Shown: positions 32,118-46,300, counted from the first letter of the stretch. The stretch: DNA of 64,000 nucleotides from Parapristionchus giblindavisi (GCA_943737045.1 CALSFV010000011.1:1054001-1118000), one strand, 5' to 3'. The notes: a model not told the origin generated them from the letters alone. Made by a program: numbers and translations.

Positions 32118-34092
32118 AATTCTTTTGCTATACTTTTAAATTTTGAGTAGGTATTCTCCGACCTTTCTTGGGTGCATTACCCTTTAGTTGACTGATAAAA
32201 TGCAAATGAAGTCGATCACAAATCGGAAAGTCAACTTTAACAAAACAGCAACCTATCGGGAAATATCATTGAAAACATGCAGATTAGGAGATCAAACTAG
32301 CTGTAAAAGAGCGAAATGCACGAGCATTTCACGGGTTCCATTACTTCTGTTATTCCAGAATCTGTTTTGTTCGGTCTAGTAATAGTTTAATCTCGATGTT
32401 TTCCCATGTTTGGCACACAGGAAGGGATTCCCCGTCCTGTTAAAATCACCATATGTATTTTGTCCGAATTTCAGATAAAAACAGATTGTATGGCTTTCCA
32501 TAATAGACGTTTGATTTTTACAGTTTACAGTTAGAAATGTTTAAACTGTTTAGACAAAGATCACCAAGTCACAACAACAAAAAGACAGGCCACGGGGAAG
32601 TTGTAGATGCGACGACTGGCTACAAACTACATCTCTCTCGATTCTGTGAATATTACAACAAACACTCTGTGTGATCAGTGAAGTGTATTTGTGTGATCAG
32701 ACTAAATATAATTTTGACGCTCACTGATAATCGATCACAATTATACTGAAACTGAATACTACTACTACTTTGCTGAATGTATTGAACCATAAAGGTGAAT
32801 GAAGGTGTAGCGAAATCAGAGGTACATTCCGTTTTCAAGGTACCCGAAGGAGATCACTGCAGGACAGTTATAAAGTGTGTAGTCATAATCGGAATAATGA
32901 AATTTTGTCACGATACTGCACCCACTAAACCCTCAGGCGGTTTTCAGTTAGTAAAACGCACGTGGACTTGCGCCCGTTTTGAAAATGCAACACCGCCTCA
33001 CTGATTTCGTTATCTAAGCGACGGACATCCGTTGATGCATCCTCATGTGTTTACTGTTACGTATAAGGAAAAAACATAATTTACTATAATTAGAGATTTC
33101 AAAAATGAAAAGTATGAAATTCAAAAAAAAGTATTGGTATGACAAAATTGTTATTAATGTTTTAAAATGGTAGAGGTTATCCTATTATTCAGGGCACGGA
33201 AGATCACTGCTTGGGCAGTGATAATTTGAGACCAAGTCAGTCCGGAGGGCCTAATCTCTTCCAGTTATAATTCCAGAAGAATGAAATTCATAAATAGTTT
33301 ATGATTCATAAATAAACAATTTACGATAAATTCGACGTTCACAGTGATAATCGACCATAACTGAATTCATTGAACCAGAAAAGTGAGTAGACATGATGAA
33401 ATCATTGTCATCATCATCATTCTATCATGAGTACAGTGTTTATCTTCAAAGAACACATTTACATATTTGTAATCCTACGCACTGCAGAAGCAGCTGTAGT
33501 TGAAAACACAGCAACATTGGAGAGTTTGACCTAATATTAAGATTGTCCTTTAATGGATCTATAGTTTCTTAATCGATTCATGCAATGTTACCCGGAAACT
33601 AGAGAATTGGGAAAAGAAAATAATCTAGCAAAGGAGATCATCGATGCAGAATGAATTCGTAATCTAGTGCTATTTATTTATTTATTTAATTATTTAAATT
33701 TATTTATTCCAAATATATTCTTGAAAATTTTATTTTTGCTGGAACCCAGAAGTAGTGATATTTACTGTGTCATGTTCCACAAGATCAACGTTGGAAAATC
33801 ATGGACAGAAACAATAATGAATGCAAATCTTCTCTCGTTGGGGAGAGGAATGTGCATAAAGGCGGACAATGTGGATGCTCACTTGTCGAATATCAAAGTG
33901 AGAAGAGTGGAACAGCTTGAGTTATTGAGGAACAGTTGTTCGATTTGAGGAAAGAAGGACTGAGGTAGTTCTGTTTCTTATTACTAGTTATTGCTGCGAT
34001 ATTTCACGTCAAACTTGCTTGTTTCGTTTATGTGATTTTTATAGATGAAAAAATTGGAATCATCTTTTTCAAATATTTGGAATTATTGTAGT

Positions 34093-34208
34093 TAAAGTCA
34101 CAGTCCGAGCTAATTTGAAACTCTCCGCTCTGGCAACGATCTCTCGTAGACCAAGAAAGCGAGAGAGCCAGATCGGAGAGTCTCAAATTAGCTCGAGGCG
34201 TCACTTTA
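34093..34208. mobile_element. Family A palindromic MITE copy
   Basis: A very regular copy: GTCCGAGCTAATTTGAAACT to TCTCAAATTAGCTCGAGGCG. It ends about 120 bp upstream of the transporter start. Confidence 0.75.
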
Positions 34209-34328
34209 AATCCTATGCTCTAATTCATAAATCCGATTTGAGTGTTCACTGATGTGTATGAGTCTTAATCTTCAGTCAACATCTCTATAGCATTACACTC
34301 TTCCGTTCGTTTCAATAATATTACGTTC

Positions 34329-34330
34329 AG
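34329..34330 (+). promoter_or_regulatory. Candidate spliced-leader acceptor of the transporter gene
   Basis: TTACGTTCAG ends 6 nt before the proposed ATG at 34337, matching the usual position of nematode trans-splice sites. Confidence 0.4.
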
Positions 34331-34336
34331 ATTATC

Positions 34337-37300
34337 ATGCTCAAGAAAGACGTTTATCAGGACGAAGCCAGACCCGAAAAGGTACGGAAACCGTCTTACC
34401 CTAACCTTAATTACCCTAAAAATAATAATAATAAATTTGTCTGACCTCGGAGGGTATTTTAAGATTCCTTATGATACTTATCTCAATCGTGTTCACTTCC
34501 TAGATTTAATTACACTCGAACATAGACACGCGATAACAGATTTGCTTTTCCTACATAATTCAATCCATCAAAATTATGAGTACAATTCCTCTTTCCTCTT
34601 TAAAGTTGTTACCGCTTTGCATCTGAGAAACGGCAATTCGTTGAGAAAAAAAAACAACATTAGCCTCACGAACTATTGATATTTGGAATAATCTCCCTGA
34701 TGCTATTGTGCAGGCTTCATCAACAGTCTTTCGTAATCGCGTTAAAAATAACCCATATAATGTGATTGTCCCTGAGGTACATATTCACTCATGAAATGTT
34801 CTGAATTGGTAACATTCCTGCTGCCTCTTCCTCCACCCCCACATCTCACCGATTCGCCTTGGCGACGGACATCCTTCACAAGACTATCTAACAGATATTC
34901 CCGATCCCCATCCCCGATGCGTTCATTTGAAGGAATAAAATATTATAAAATATTATAAAAAAATTATAATTAAATGTTTAAAAAAATATAATAAAGTCAA
35001 GAGGTAAGAAAGAAGGCTGCGATTACTCAGGTAATTCGATCAAAGTCAGATCAGGAATTTGACCACTTTTGAATCTGATCAGATCTGATCAGATTCGGAT
35101 CAAGTACTACAAATGCGCAAAGGATTTTGCCTTGCGCGTTTAATTTATGTGCGTGTTTGATTATAAGGAGGGAGCACGTTTTAATTTATATTTTTACGAT
35201 GAAATAATAGTTTATTATCGATAGATATTTCATATTTTCGTATCACGTTGTTACATTGAACTAGAAGATGCATATATCCATTTGTTGTATGCTACAGTTG
35301 TTTCGTTTCTCATTCATGTTGTTGTAACATGGGAAAGTTCAAATTTGCAGCTACGCAGTCTGAATGACACGAATTTTTCAAGCAGGATGTGGAGGTGCTG
35401 AAGCCAGGTATGATATTAGATTGAAGAGTAGTTCTAAATCAATAGTATCGGTTTAATTCTGAGCTTTATAGGAACTCGTAATGTAGAGGCGCGGAATGAA
35501 GGTCGATTAATACTGTCTACCGCTAGCTATGGGAATCACACAGCGTGAGTTGTATTGATTTATTAATTCATTTAATTTTTTCGTGTTATGTCGAACTTAG
35601 AAGCAGTTTTCGATCGCTCACTAGTTGCTATTTCTCTTTGGCGCTATGGCAGATTCCGTACGCAATATCAAGACAAGATAACGAGTGTTGGAGATTCAAT
35701 ATGAGATCAATAAATGAACCAATATCTAGAGAATTAGCTCATTAGAAAGCCCTTTTCCTATAGATGAAGACTACGTAGTTGGAGAAATGTCAAACCTGCA
35801 ATTATGCGCGCAATGATGGGCTAGTTCTCTTATCTCTGCGCGCAAGTGGTCCTCATTCTCCGTTTCCGAGTGAATTTCGTCTAGCCATAGCTTGCCAGTT
35901 CAAGCCTTGGTCAATGTTTAAATGAGTCTTGCGTTATCATATTGAAAATAGATTTCACCTTGTTTCCCCAAGGGTGATTCGAGATGGGCCTTCAACTTTC
36001 TCAGCTTACAAGTGGGGTCTTTGGAGTCGGCCTGGACTTATGAGATGACAATTTCATGACTAGAATTACTTTTCGATGGTGATTACGAATCTGTTTTCAG
36101 AAAGTTCCTAATCGACCTACGTTTCTAGAAAATCGATATTTTGATTCGGAAATTCGTGCGGTTTCCTACGCAAACCATCCGACTTTTCTAATTAACAGTC
36201 CTTATTTCTATATCGATTTTCTCGAAACAGAGGTGGATTATACCTTTTCTGAAAACGGATTCGTAATCACCATCGAAAAGTGATTCTAGTCGTGGCATTG
36301 TCATCTCATAAGGCCAGTCCGATTCCAAAGATTCCCCTTGTTAGTAACATGTGCGGTAACAGTCTGGAATCGTTGTAGCAACTCCCAATACTCAACTCCC
36401 CTGATGCTCCACCGAACGGAAAGCATTTCTTCATTGTCGTAGTGGGCCCATCTTTCATCCCCATTAGTGACATGAGCGAGTCAATCGAATTTACGTTCTG
36501 GGGCTAGAAAAGACATTGCGTGAACTCACAGTGGTGAATTTGATCGGGGACGAAAACAACATGAGCCACTCTGACAAGGGAATCCCCGGAGGCCACACTC
36601 ACCGATCTTGACAAAATTTTTACTTGTGGTGAACCTCATATAGGGATGAGGTTTAGCGGTGTCGGGAGTTGCTTATCATTTTTTTGAAATTTTAAAATTC
36701 ATTTTTAAGATCGACCAAAAAAATGGGCGGTGCGCGCAGTGTGCACATAGAGATTACACACCACTCATTATCGCAAGTTCATTTTGACAGTGAAACAGAT
36801 GTGTCGGTGGTGTAGTGTTAAGTTTCATGCTTTGAGGTCGGTAGGTGTTCAATCCCTTCTGCGTTTTAGTCTTTTGCAAGGACTTGTAAATTTCACAAGC
36901 AATTTTTTTATCAGCACATGCAAAATTGGTAAACCTTTAAACGTCCATTTTTCAGTACACGTGCGAGAAGCAACAAGAATACTACAATGCCGATCGACCT
37001 TCTTTTTTCTTCATTCATGAATAAATCATTTACATTGCTTTGATGTATTCCTAAGTGGTTCCAATACCACTAAGATATTTTTAAACACAAGGAGAAATCA
37101 AAATATGATCAGATAAAATCAAAATATGATCAGAAGAAATCAAGATCTGATCAGGTGAAATCAAGATCTGATCATGCCAAAAACAAATTAGGATTTCTCC
37201 TGATCAGATCTTGATTTCTCCTGATCTGACTTTGATCGAATTACCTGAGTACTTGATCGTAGCATACAATACTTGAGTTACGAATAAGAGAGAAAATAAA

Positions 37301-40300
37301 TCAATCAATAAATCAATAAACCAGTGTTTATTTATTCAATTGTCATTTTCAATTATCATTGCCATTCCCCTTCAGGGCTTGTCAGTTTTGTTCCATTCGA
37401 CTCGGTTCGTCGTTCTGTGTCTGACTACAGCTTGTCTCACGCTATGTCTGGCCAATCCGTTAATTCTGAACTTCACCGTGATCTGCATGGACGATATCAT
37501 ACCTGAGTATATGAGGGATGCGAACTCGACGGAAGGTAAAGCAATTTTTATGTTAATAAATAATAAAAATAATTAATATTAATGAAATACAATAAACATT
37601 TTGCGTCTAGCGCTTTAAAAAACAAAAGGGGAAGTCTGTTCAAATCTTTCTTCTTGACAATTTCCTCTCAGAGCTTCCTCACCTTTTTCATTGCAAATTA
37701 ACCAAAACAAATTATCCGCTTGCATTATAACGTGTAAGATGGATGAATGTGGAGTATGTCACCGCGTTTTGCTCTCTAAATGTTCCCATGTTGTCTCTCG
37801 ATAATTCAATCCGATTTGTCTCTCCGTACACGACAAGCAATGAATGCATTACCTCTAGTTTGTATGGAATAACTGATATATGATAAGTGATGATCGCATC
37901 ACGGCGGTTCATTGGAGGGAAATTCCGACATTTAACTTTGGCTTGAAGCCTCCCGCACTACGAAAAATCGGCAAAGTTGTTTTGCACCGGGTGGGATTCG
38001 AACCCACGAGGTTCGGATGGTACATAACTCGTAGAACTCGATGATGAACGCATTTGGGGGGAGGGACCGCAGCGCGTCGTTGAGCGCGTCGCGTCGCTCC
38101 CCCCCCTACGCTAACTATTACCGTATATAATAATGATCTTTCGTGGTAAGACATTTGTTGAACAATTTATCCTGATTTTTAAAAACTGCGAGTCGCTCTT
38201 AACTACTGTCCTTGAACCGCCGTGCGCATAGGAGTTGTCTTTTTGATCGGTTTGACAGTCAGGAAATGGAATAATAAGAATACCTTCTATTGCATCACAC
38301 ACAAAAACGAGTTGCAAGTAGCTCTTGTGTTATTTTTTCGTAGATACGATATCATCAATTCTTGATCACTGTGTGCCTAATAGATCGGCAAAATGATACT
38401 TCGAAAATCTATGAAAAAAAGGGAAAAATTGAGGGAGGTGATTCCATATCTCATGAATTGTAATTCTTGGTTCTAGTAGAAACAATATTGCAGACACTCA
38501 CTGGCTGCACGATCTCTCTCAACGCAATCTGCTCTTCTCCGCTACCGCATTAGGCAATCTCATCGGAACGTTTCCGATCACTGCACTTATACACAAATGT
38601 GGAACCAGGTACGAGAAATATGCTCCGATAATAATTTGACTTTTGTGTAATCTATGAAATGTGGTTGACAAGGTTGAATGGGCCTTTGCTCCGGTATTTT
38701 TAACTCGCGATGTACCGCAGATGCGCAACGGTCTTTCCACCTCGCGAGAGACAGAGACCAGAGCCGCGGCTTGCACCGTCTTCCTATAGCGTGGTGCATT
38801 TGTACGCTGCGGTCCAATAAAAATACATGAGAATACATAGAAAACTTGTGATGGTGAAATAAGCACTTCAATGGATCATTGTCAGTGATTGATAGGCTCG
38901 CATTTTCGACCGTAAAATGCATACAATATCGCACATCGAAAAATCATTGGATCATGATTCATCTGAACCATTCTGAATTGTTCTAGCATATCAAACGCGA
39001 TTATGGCCGAATGGGGAATTTTTACGCTCTCTCTCTTTCTTTTCATTATTTTTCTTTCATTCTAGTCTAGTTATTCCGCGAGAATCGCAATTTAATATTG
39101 TGTTTTTCATAAAATCATCATTTTTATTTATTAATAAATCGTCCCGATGAAAACATTTCGGGGTGCTACCGATTTCCCGGTTCCGGTTCTGTGATATCAT
39201 CGGAACGATTTATTAATAAATAAAAATGATGATTTTGTGAAAAAAAAACATAATATTAAATTGCGATTCTCGCGGACTAACTAGATTAGAGTGAAAGAAA
39301 AATAATGAAAAGACAGAGAGAGCGTAAAAAATGCCCCATTCGGCCATAATCGCGTTTGATCCGCTAGAACCATTCAGAATGGTTCAGATGACGATATATA
39401 GAATGGTTTGACTTCAGGATGACATTCATGGTATACGGTCTGGTATCGGGCATAGCCACATCACTCTTCCCGCTAGCCGTAGCCACTGAAATGTTTCCAT
39501 TGATCATCTTGACGAGAATATTACAGGTATACGACTTCTTTCTTCATAAAAAATCGTGTAAAAAAATTATTAAAAAGTTAACAACAATAATTTTTGACAA
39601 ACGAATAAGGTTGGACGTCAGCGCAAACTGTAATCAATTATTTTCTCCTCAAACAGTACTAAAATCAAAAGTTATATTGTAGCCCATAATGTACAATACT
39701 GAAAATAAGTCAATTTTAAAAGATTTAAATAAACACATATTATTAGGGTTTCGCAATGTCCTTCACCATGTCCGCAGCGGGAGCAGTCTGCGGATCATGG
39801 TCGCCACTGAAAGAATACGGCATGTACATGTCCATTCTATCCATGCACTTTCAGGTTTGTCTGTAATCTTTCAGTTTTGCGGAGTTCCTGCTTTTAAAGG
39901 GACTGACTTAAACCAACCTTGTAAACCTTGTCTGCGATTTAGATTTAGCACTCGCGAGAGTTGTGATGTACGACGACATTTTCTGGTTGTTAATTAAAGG
40001 GGCTGGCACCTTTGTCAACGGTCTCTTCAACACTGCGCTCTCTCGATGTTGGAGAACAGATAAATAGTGTGCGCGATGAAGAGGCCATTGAGAGATCTCA
40101 CTCTCCCTTTAAAGGCAAATCCCTATCTAATTCTAATGTCTCCGCTGTGGCAATGCTCAATCGCTTTTTTGTCGAGTAGAGAGTGTTGTCAAAACGGAAA
40201 TGAGGTGTGCCTTTAAAAGACATAATACATATTTTTGAAAAATCTTGTATCTGCGTCACTACCTTTATTGTTAGATACTTGATAGATATAAAGGAAATTA

Positions 40301-43300
40301 ATCGCTTGATTTTTTTATTATTTAGATCGACTGATCGAACGCACGAAAATTTAGTCTGATCTTTGATCGTTGTAGTTCTGTGCCATTTTCACAATGCCTG
40401 TGGCGAGTTTCTTCTGTGTATCATCAGTGGGATGGAGAGGCATCTTCTTTTTACAGGTAAATTAAATAATTTAACTTAATTTAATTTAATTTAATAGTTT
40501 ACCGTCAAAAATTGGAAAGCAAAGCAAAAAAACTAATGATAACACGTATCTCCTGTAAAAGTGTATGAAAATAAAAACCTTTTTGCACAGAAAAAAATAA
40601 TTTTCCACTTTTTTTATTGATAGTTGTTAGACTGGCCTAACTGAGTGCGAAAACAACATTTTGAAATTTTGTTTTTCGTAATTTGCATAATTATGCAATT
40701 TTTTTTACCGTCAACTTCAAATGAGTGTAACTCGCTTCGTTTTTGAGCAACCGTGTAAAATTGTTTTTCATTCGGTTCCTAATGACCTCCTCTACAAATA
40801 ACTCAACTAAGGATATGGTCGGAAATGTTGTTCTTCATGTGTTATTGTATGAAAACTGTTTTGTTGCATACAAAATGCGATGTTTCTCGAAATTTTTCTC
40901 TAAAGGATAAGAGTTTTATTGCAGATTCGGATTCCCCGTCCTCGAATTGGGGTATCCTGCTATATCATTTAACCCAACTCTGTCCGCCCAATAGGGATAC
41001 TGTATATCATCGTCCTGGACTTAGTGCAATTTTCTCTCAAATCACATTTTTGGTTGTAAATCAGCTCAAACTTATGTTAATGTACTCATTAGCATATTTC
41101 AACCCTGTATCTCGACCAACCTGAACAAATTGTCTTAGTGGTTCGAATTCTCAACAACAACCATTTTTGAGATATGAATCGAAAACTGATTTTTTAAACG
41201 ATTTTTTAATTCTTTCGTGGAAAATCTTTTTTTTTAAATTCTGCAATTTCATTTTCACTGTTCTTATTTATCATTTATTGATATTAGTTTATTAATCGTT
41301 AAAGTTGAAGACACTGTTTGAATCAAGAATATCCATGACGCCGTCGAAAAAACTCTGAGAAATCACTGTAGACCATATCATAGATGGCATCCGAAGTTAT
41401 CACTCTCTCATCCTCGGCCACATCCACTTCCTCCTAAACGGGCAGATCTTCTTCTTCGAAATCCTTCTCCATATCATCCAGAAGCGCTAGTCTTCTTCTA
41501 CTATGGATTCCTTTAGCCTCCATTTCCTTCTTCTTAGCAGCAACGAGAGATCGAATGCAATTCTTAATCTGTTCATGGGACATTCGTTCAGAAGGTAGGA
41601 TATCAGTTCTATCCTTCATTCTTCGTTATATCTCTTCCGCTCGAAGTTTCTTCGAATGAGTGAAGTGATCCTCGAAGAGATCAGCGGCCAACTGTCTAGC
41701 CTTTGGATCGTGGATTGCTCCCTTCTTCGTAATACGCAATGCCCATCCCATGGGCTTCGGATGAACTGGGGCCTGTTGGAATTCATGAAGTGATTCAGCG
41801 AGTGCGGCAATTCCTACTCCCTTCTGCACTTCCTCAAGCATTCACATGTAAAACAGCATAAAACAAAACGAAAAAGCTGGTGTTCTTAAGTTGCATCAAG
41901 TCAGAAAGGCGAAAAATAGTTAAAAAATCAATTTTCGATTCATATCTCAAAAATGGTTGTTGTTGAGAATTCGAACCACAAAGACAATTTCTTCTGGTTG
42001 GTCGAGATACAGGGTTTAAATATGCTAATGAGTACATTAACATAAGTTTGAGCTGATTTACAACCAAAAATGTGATTTGAGTGAAAATTGCACTAAGTCC
42101 AGGACGATGATATACAGTATCCCTATTTGGCGGACAGAGTTGGGTTAAATGATATAGCAGGATACCCCAATTCGAGGACGGGGAATCCGAATCTGCAATA
42201 AAACTCTTATCCTTTAGAGAAAAATTTCGAGAAACATCGCATTTTGTATGCAAAAAAACAGTTTTCATACAATAACACATGAAGAACAACATTTCCGACC
42301 ATATCCTTAGTTGAGTTATTTGTAGAGGAGGTCATTAGGAACCGAATGAAAAACAATTTTACACGGTTGCTCAAAAACGAAGCGAGTTACACTCATTTGA
42401 AGTTGACGGTAAAAAAATTGCATAATTATGCAAATTACGAAAAACAAAATTTCAAAATGTTGTTTTCGCACTCAGTTAGGCCAGTCTAACAACTATCAAT
42501 AAAAAAAGTGGAAAATTATTTTTTTCTGTGCAATGGCTTCATACACTTTTACAGGAGATCCGTGATAAAGCATAAATTCCACTTTCAAAAACTTTTTTGC
42601 TAATATTTCTGAGGGAAAGAATACGCATATTTATTTCACAATAACAAGGCGTGGTGCAGGGGTGTGCGAGAAAAAAATTTCGAGAAAAATTTCTCGAATA
42701 AGATTTCTCGATTTATTTTTTCGAGAAATCCGAGAAATTCGATAAAATCGACAAAAAATTTTAAAATTTAATAAAATGCGCTTTCATAACTTTTTATCTC
42801 GTTTCCAACAATATTAATATTTATAGTATTATACTTTACTTTCGCACCGCATAAAGTATATTATATTATATTATATAGATGATATCATTGCCCAAAACAA
42901 AAAGACAACCTACCAAGGAGATATCACGGGTCTCCTGTAAAAGTGTAGCAAAATCGGCAATATATATATATATTAACGCTAAGAAATATAAGAGAATTGA
43001 AGTTCTATTTGGCAATTTGCAAACAATAAGACAATGTCAACGTAGTAAGAGCAATTTGGCTCTAAAAGGGAATTTATTAAGCATATATATATTTCACTGT
43101 TAATAGAAATTTAAATTTATTTTAAATTTTAAGTTTTTCTCGAATTTCTCGAATAAAAATCGAGAAATTTTCTCGAAAATAGTCGAGAAATCGAGAAACG
43201 AGAAATGCACACCTCTGATGTGGTGAGAAATGTGAGTTTCACCGATCAATCAAATACAATGAACGAATGAAAGAATCGGTGCTTGTCCGAAAACGTGCTG

Positions 43301-46300
43301 TAATAAAATAATAATGATGATATTATAAACACAATTAAATATATAATAATAAAATTATTCATATTACTTTTCAGCTTATTTAAGGAATTTTAAGGAGTAA
43401 AATTTATTACTGATTAAACTTTAAATAAACTATAATTTCGCTTCTCGGCCTTTAGTTTAATTTACAATGTTATTCTACAGAACATCAATTGCATTTCAAT
43501 ATTCATTGCATACTCATGCATGTCTCCAACTATCTCACTGTACAGTACGATTTTTTCACTGCGATTTAGCACTCGCGAGAGTTGTGATGTACGACGACAT
43601 TTTCTGGTTGTTAATTAAAGGGGCTGGCACCTTTGTCAACGGTCTCTTCAACACTCTACGCTCTCACGTTGTTAGAGAACAGAGAAATAGTGTGCGCGAT
43701 GAAGAGTACATTGAGTGAGGTCACCCTCCATTTAAACAATTCTATGAGTTTCAAAATGACTCCTTGACTCTGTACAAAACACTTTTCTCCTACACCATCT
43801 TCCCGGGTGAGAAATGAAGTGCAAAAGTGTTCGCAGCGAGCAGGATATTGGGACATGTTTCACTGCTGATTGAAATTCAATGAACAGATTAAAGATTCGG
43901 TACGCTCACAGCCGCAATCATTAATACAATATAATACTTTATATTCCGAATAATCACTATCCGTGATCACCGGCATTACTTCGTGTGCCTAGAACAACCC
44001 TTTACCGATCAAAACCTGCAAATCAACAATCTTATTTATTGAGATATGAAATGCAAAAGTATTCGCAGCGAGCAGGATTCGAACCTACGCGGGCAGAGCC
44101 CAATTGATTTCTAGTCAATCTCCTTAACCACTCGGACATCGCTGCAGATGCAAACGTTAATGATGAAGTACACTGAGAGTCTGGTCAAGTAGCTAGAAGT
44201 ATTTTGCAACCGAACACGACTAATAGAAACACACGCTCTATTGAACTGAAACGCAGTTTCCTTGTAAATACAATCTAATAACCTAATTTGTGCCGTTTTC
44301 AGTCAGTCCTAACCATCGTGTTGTTCACCTTGTTCTACTTTTTCTACGAAGACGATCCATCAGATCACAGGTTATTTTTAAAAATTTGAAAATTCATTTT
44401 TTTCAATTTTGAAAATTCATTTTTCAAACAAAAATTAATTCCAGAAAAGTCTCCACCAAGGAATTGAGCAAAATCTCACTTGGCAAGGAAGATCAGGTCA
44501 TTGGCGGGTATGAATTATTCGATCTTTGATCTTTGATCTTTAAACTTCTTCACTAGATCTTTGATCTTTGATCTTTCTCAGATCCGTCCCATATCTCGCA
44601 GTCTGCACGCATCCCACCATCATTGGTGTCTGGCTATCCTCGATTGGGGGCAATTTCGGATTCCAGCTTCTACTGCAGTTTGGACCGATTTATCTCAATA
44701 AGGTTTATTAAATTTTGAACTTTGATCTTTGATTTTTATGTACTGATCTTTGATCTTTGAACTCTAGGTCTTGAACTTCGCGATCGCTTCAACCGGTTTC
44801 GCTACTGCTCTACCGTACATTCTGTCAGCCACACTCAAAATATTCACAGGACCTCTGTCGGACCATGCAACTTGCCTCAGCGAAAGGGTAATGTTTATTT
44901 ATTTATTCATTTATTTATTTATTTAGTTAAATAATTAAGTAATATTTATCGGTTTTTATGTATATTTATCTTTAATAATATTTATATTTATATCTGAAAG
45001 ATATGTGATGTTTTTTTTTTTTAATTTTGCACATTTTTATAGCTTTTTATTCTATCCGTTCTTCTATTTTCGAAACTTGACCCCCACAATATTCACGCTT
45101 ACTCGGTTTAGTAAACTACCGTAGATCTTACAATTAGAAGAAAACCAGGAGATGACGGGGAAACAACTCCAATCGATATCTGTTTATATGTTTATCTGTC
45201 TCATTCAGGCCAAAATCATTCTCTTCGCGGTACTATCACAAGGCTTCATGGCTGTCTGCTTTCTCGTGATGGCACTGGTATGTCTGATCTTTGATCTTTG
45301 ACCTTTGATCTTTGATCTTTTCAGTCTTCGAATGCGCTCATCTGTCAAGTGTGCTACACAGCTGCTATCGTCTTTTCAGGACTGAATGTGATTGGAGTCG
45401 TGCGATGCGCTCAATTGGTAAGAGATCGAGAGAACAAAGATCAAAGATCAAAAGATTAGAGATCAAAGATCAAAATAATAGAGATCAAAGATCGTCGATC
45501 AAAGGAATTATCCCTAGGGACAGTGTAAAACTGACACTGATATTTCACTGTTTTTCGGGAACTTACACAGACTATTACTGATCAACTGTCGAAGATCAAA
45601 GATCGTCCTTGGCTCTGTTCTTTTGACACACTCATGGAACTGTTGTCCTCCTTAAGGGAGGATTGAACAGAACCAGAATGGTCGTCGATTCCGTCTACAG
45701 ACGCCTTTTATACTTGCCCAAATGATGAGAGAGTATGAAGATTGGAGAGAGCACCAGGCAGTTAGAGATCAACGACGAGAGAGTACGGACATCGAGGAGA
45801 GTGGGCATCTGAATGACTGCTGAGATAGTGTGCTAGAATGTGAGGGTGGTAGAGACGTAGAGTGGTTAGAGAGTATGGGGAATTGAGAGAGACCAGACGA
45901 TTGAGCGGCTATAATTTCGGCTTCATGATGGTATTAAAGAGAATAGTCTGGTTTAGGAGATGCATTAGATGCATATGTATATTGTTATCATTATTGTTGT
46001 GGATGAGGGTAGAAATCAATCAAGGAATTAGAGCAGAGGTTAATTTCTGGAATATCTTAAACGTATCTGCATTCACTGAACAAAGGAAGACCTCATGATA
46101 ATTTTGCGCTTTCTGGCGCTCTGGCAATGCTCTCTTGTAGACGAGAACAATAATAGATCGCAGAGTTTCAAATTAGCCCGGGGTGTGTCCTTTGCCGGTC
46201 CTACTTTGCCGAGACAAGCAAGAAGTCAGGAGTGGCCTACCATGCACATCTCTTGATAAATGTGATTAAACTGGAAACTGTAAACTGTGCCTTTTCTGAC

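Larger units (their letters stand above)
30033..34336. other. Intergenic stretch with tRNA-Ser and repeats
   Basis: The missing first chemoreceptor exon(s) should lie near 30.1-30.5 kb. Features: family A copies at 30724 and 34093, an imperfect foldback at about 31128-31463, and a degenerin 3'-end copy at 31757-31860. A tRNA-Ser lies at 32036. Two related segments (about 32715-32800 and 33325-33390) share TGATAATCGA(T/C)CA and CATTGAACCA. Other open frames (for example 32795-33004 and 33667-33948) have no recognisable family. Confidence 0.45.
35024..37246. mobile_element. DNA element with TACTCAGGTAATTCGATC ends
   Basis: A terminal inverted repeat of at least 30 bp (TACTCAGGTAATTCGATCAA, then AGTCAGATCAGGA) occurs at 35024 and inverted at about 37213-37246. 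Subterminal GATCTGATCAG words are abundant, including four tandem AGAAATCAAGATCTGATCAG-like units at 37085-37180. The interior shows no recognisable transposase but contains a Harbinger-like element (36009-36340). Target duplication unclear. Lies in transporter intron 1. Confidence 0.65.

Noticed and set aside
37712..38154. Short minus-strand frames around the SINE
   Set aside because: They lie over SINE copy 2 and the GC hairpin; no coding signal.
40825..41124. Independent small protein gene (99 aa), also at 41834-42292 minus
   Set aside because: It is the same sequence on the two arms of one transposon, without recognisable domain or splice context.
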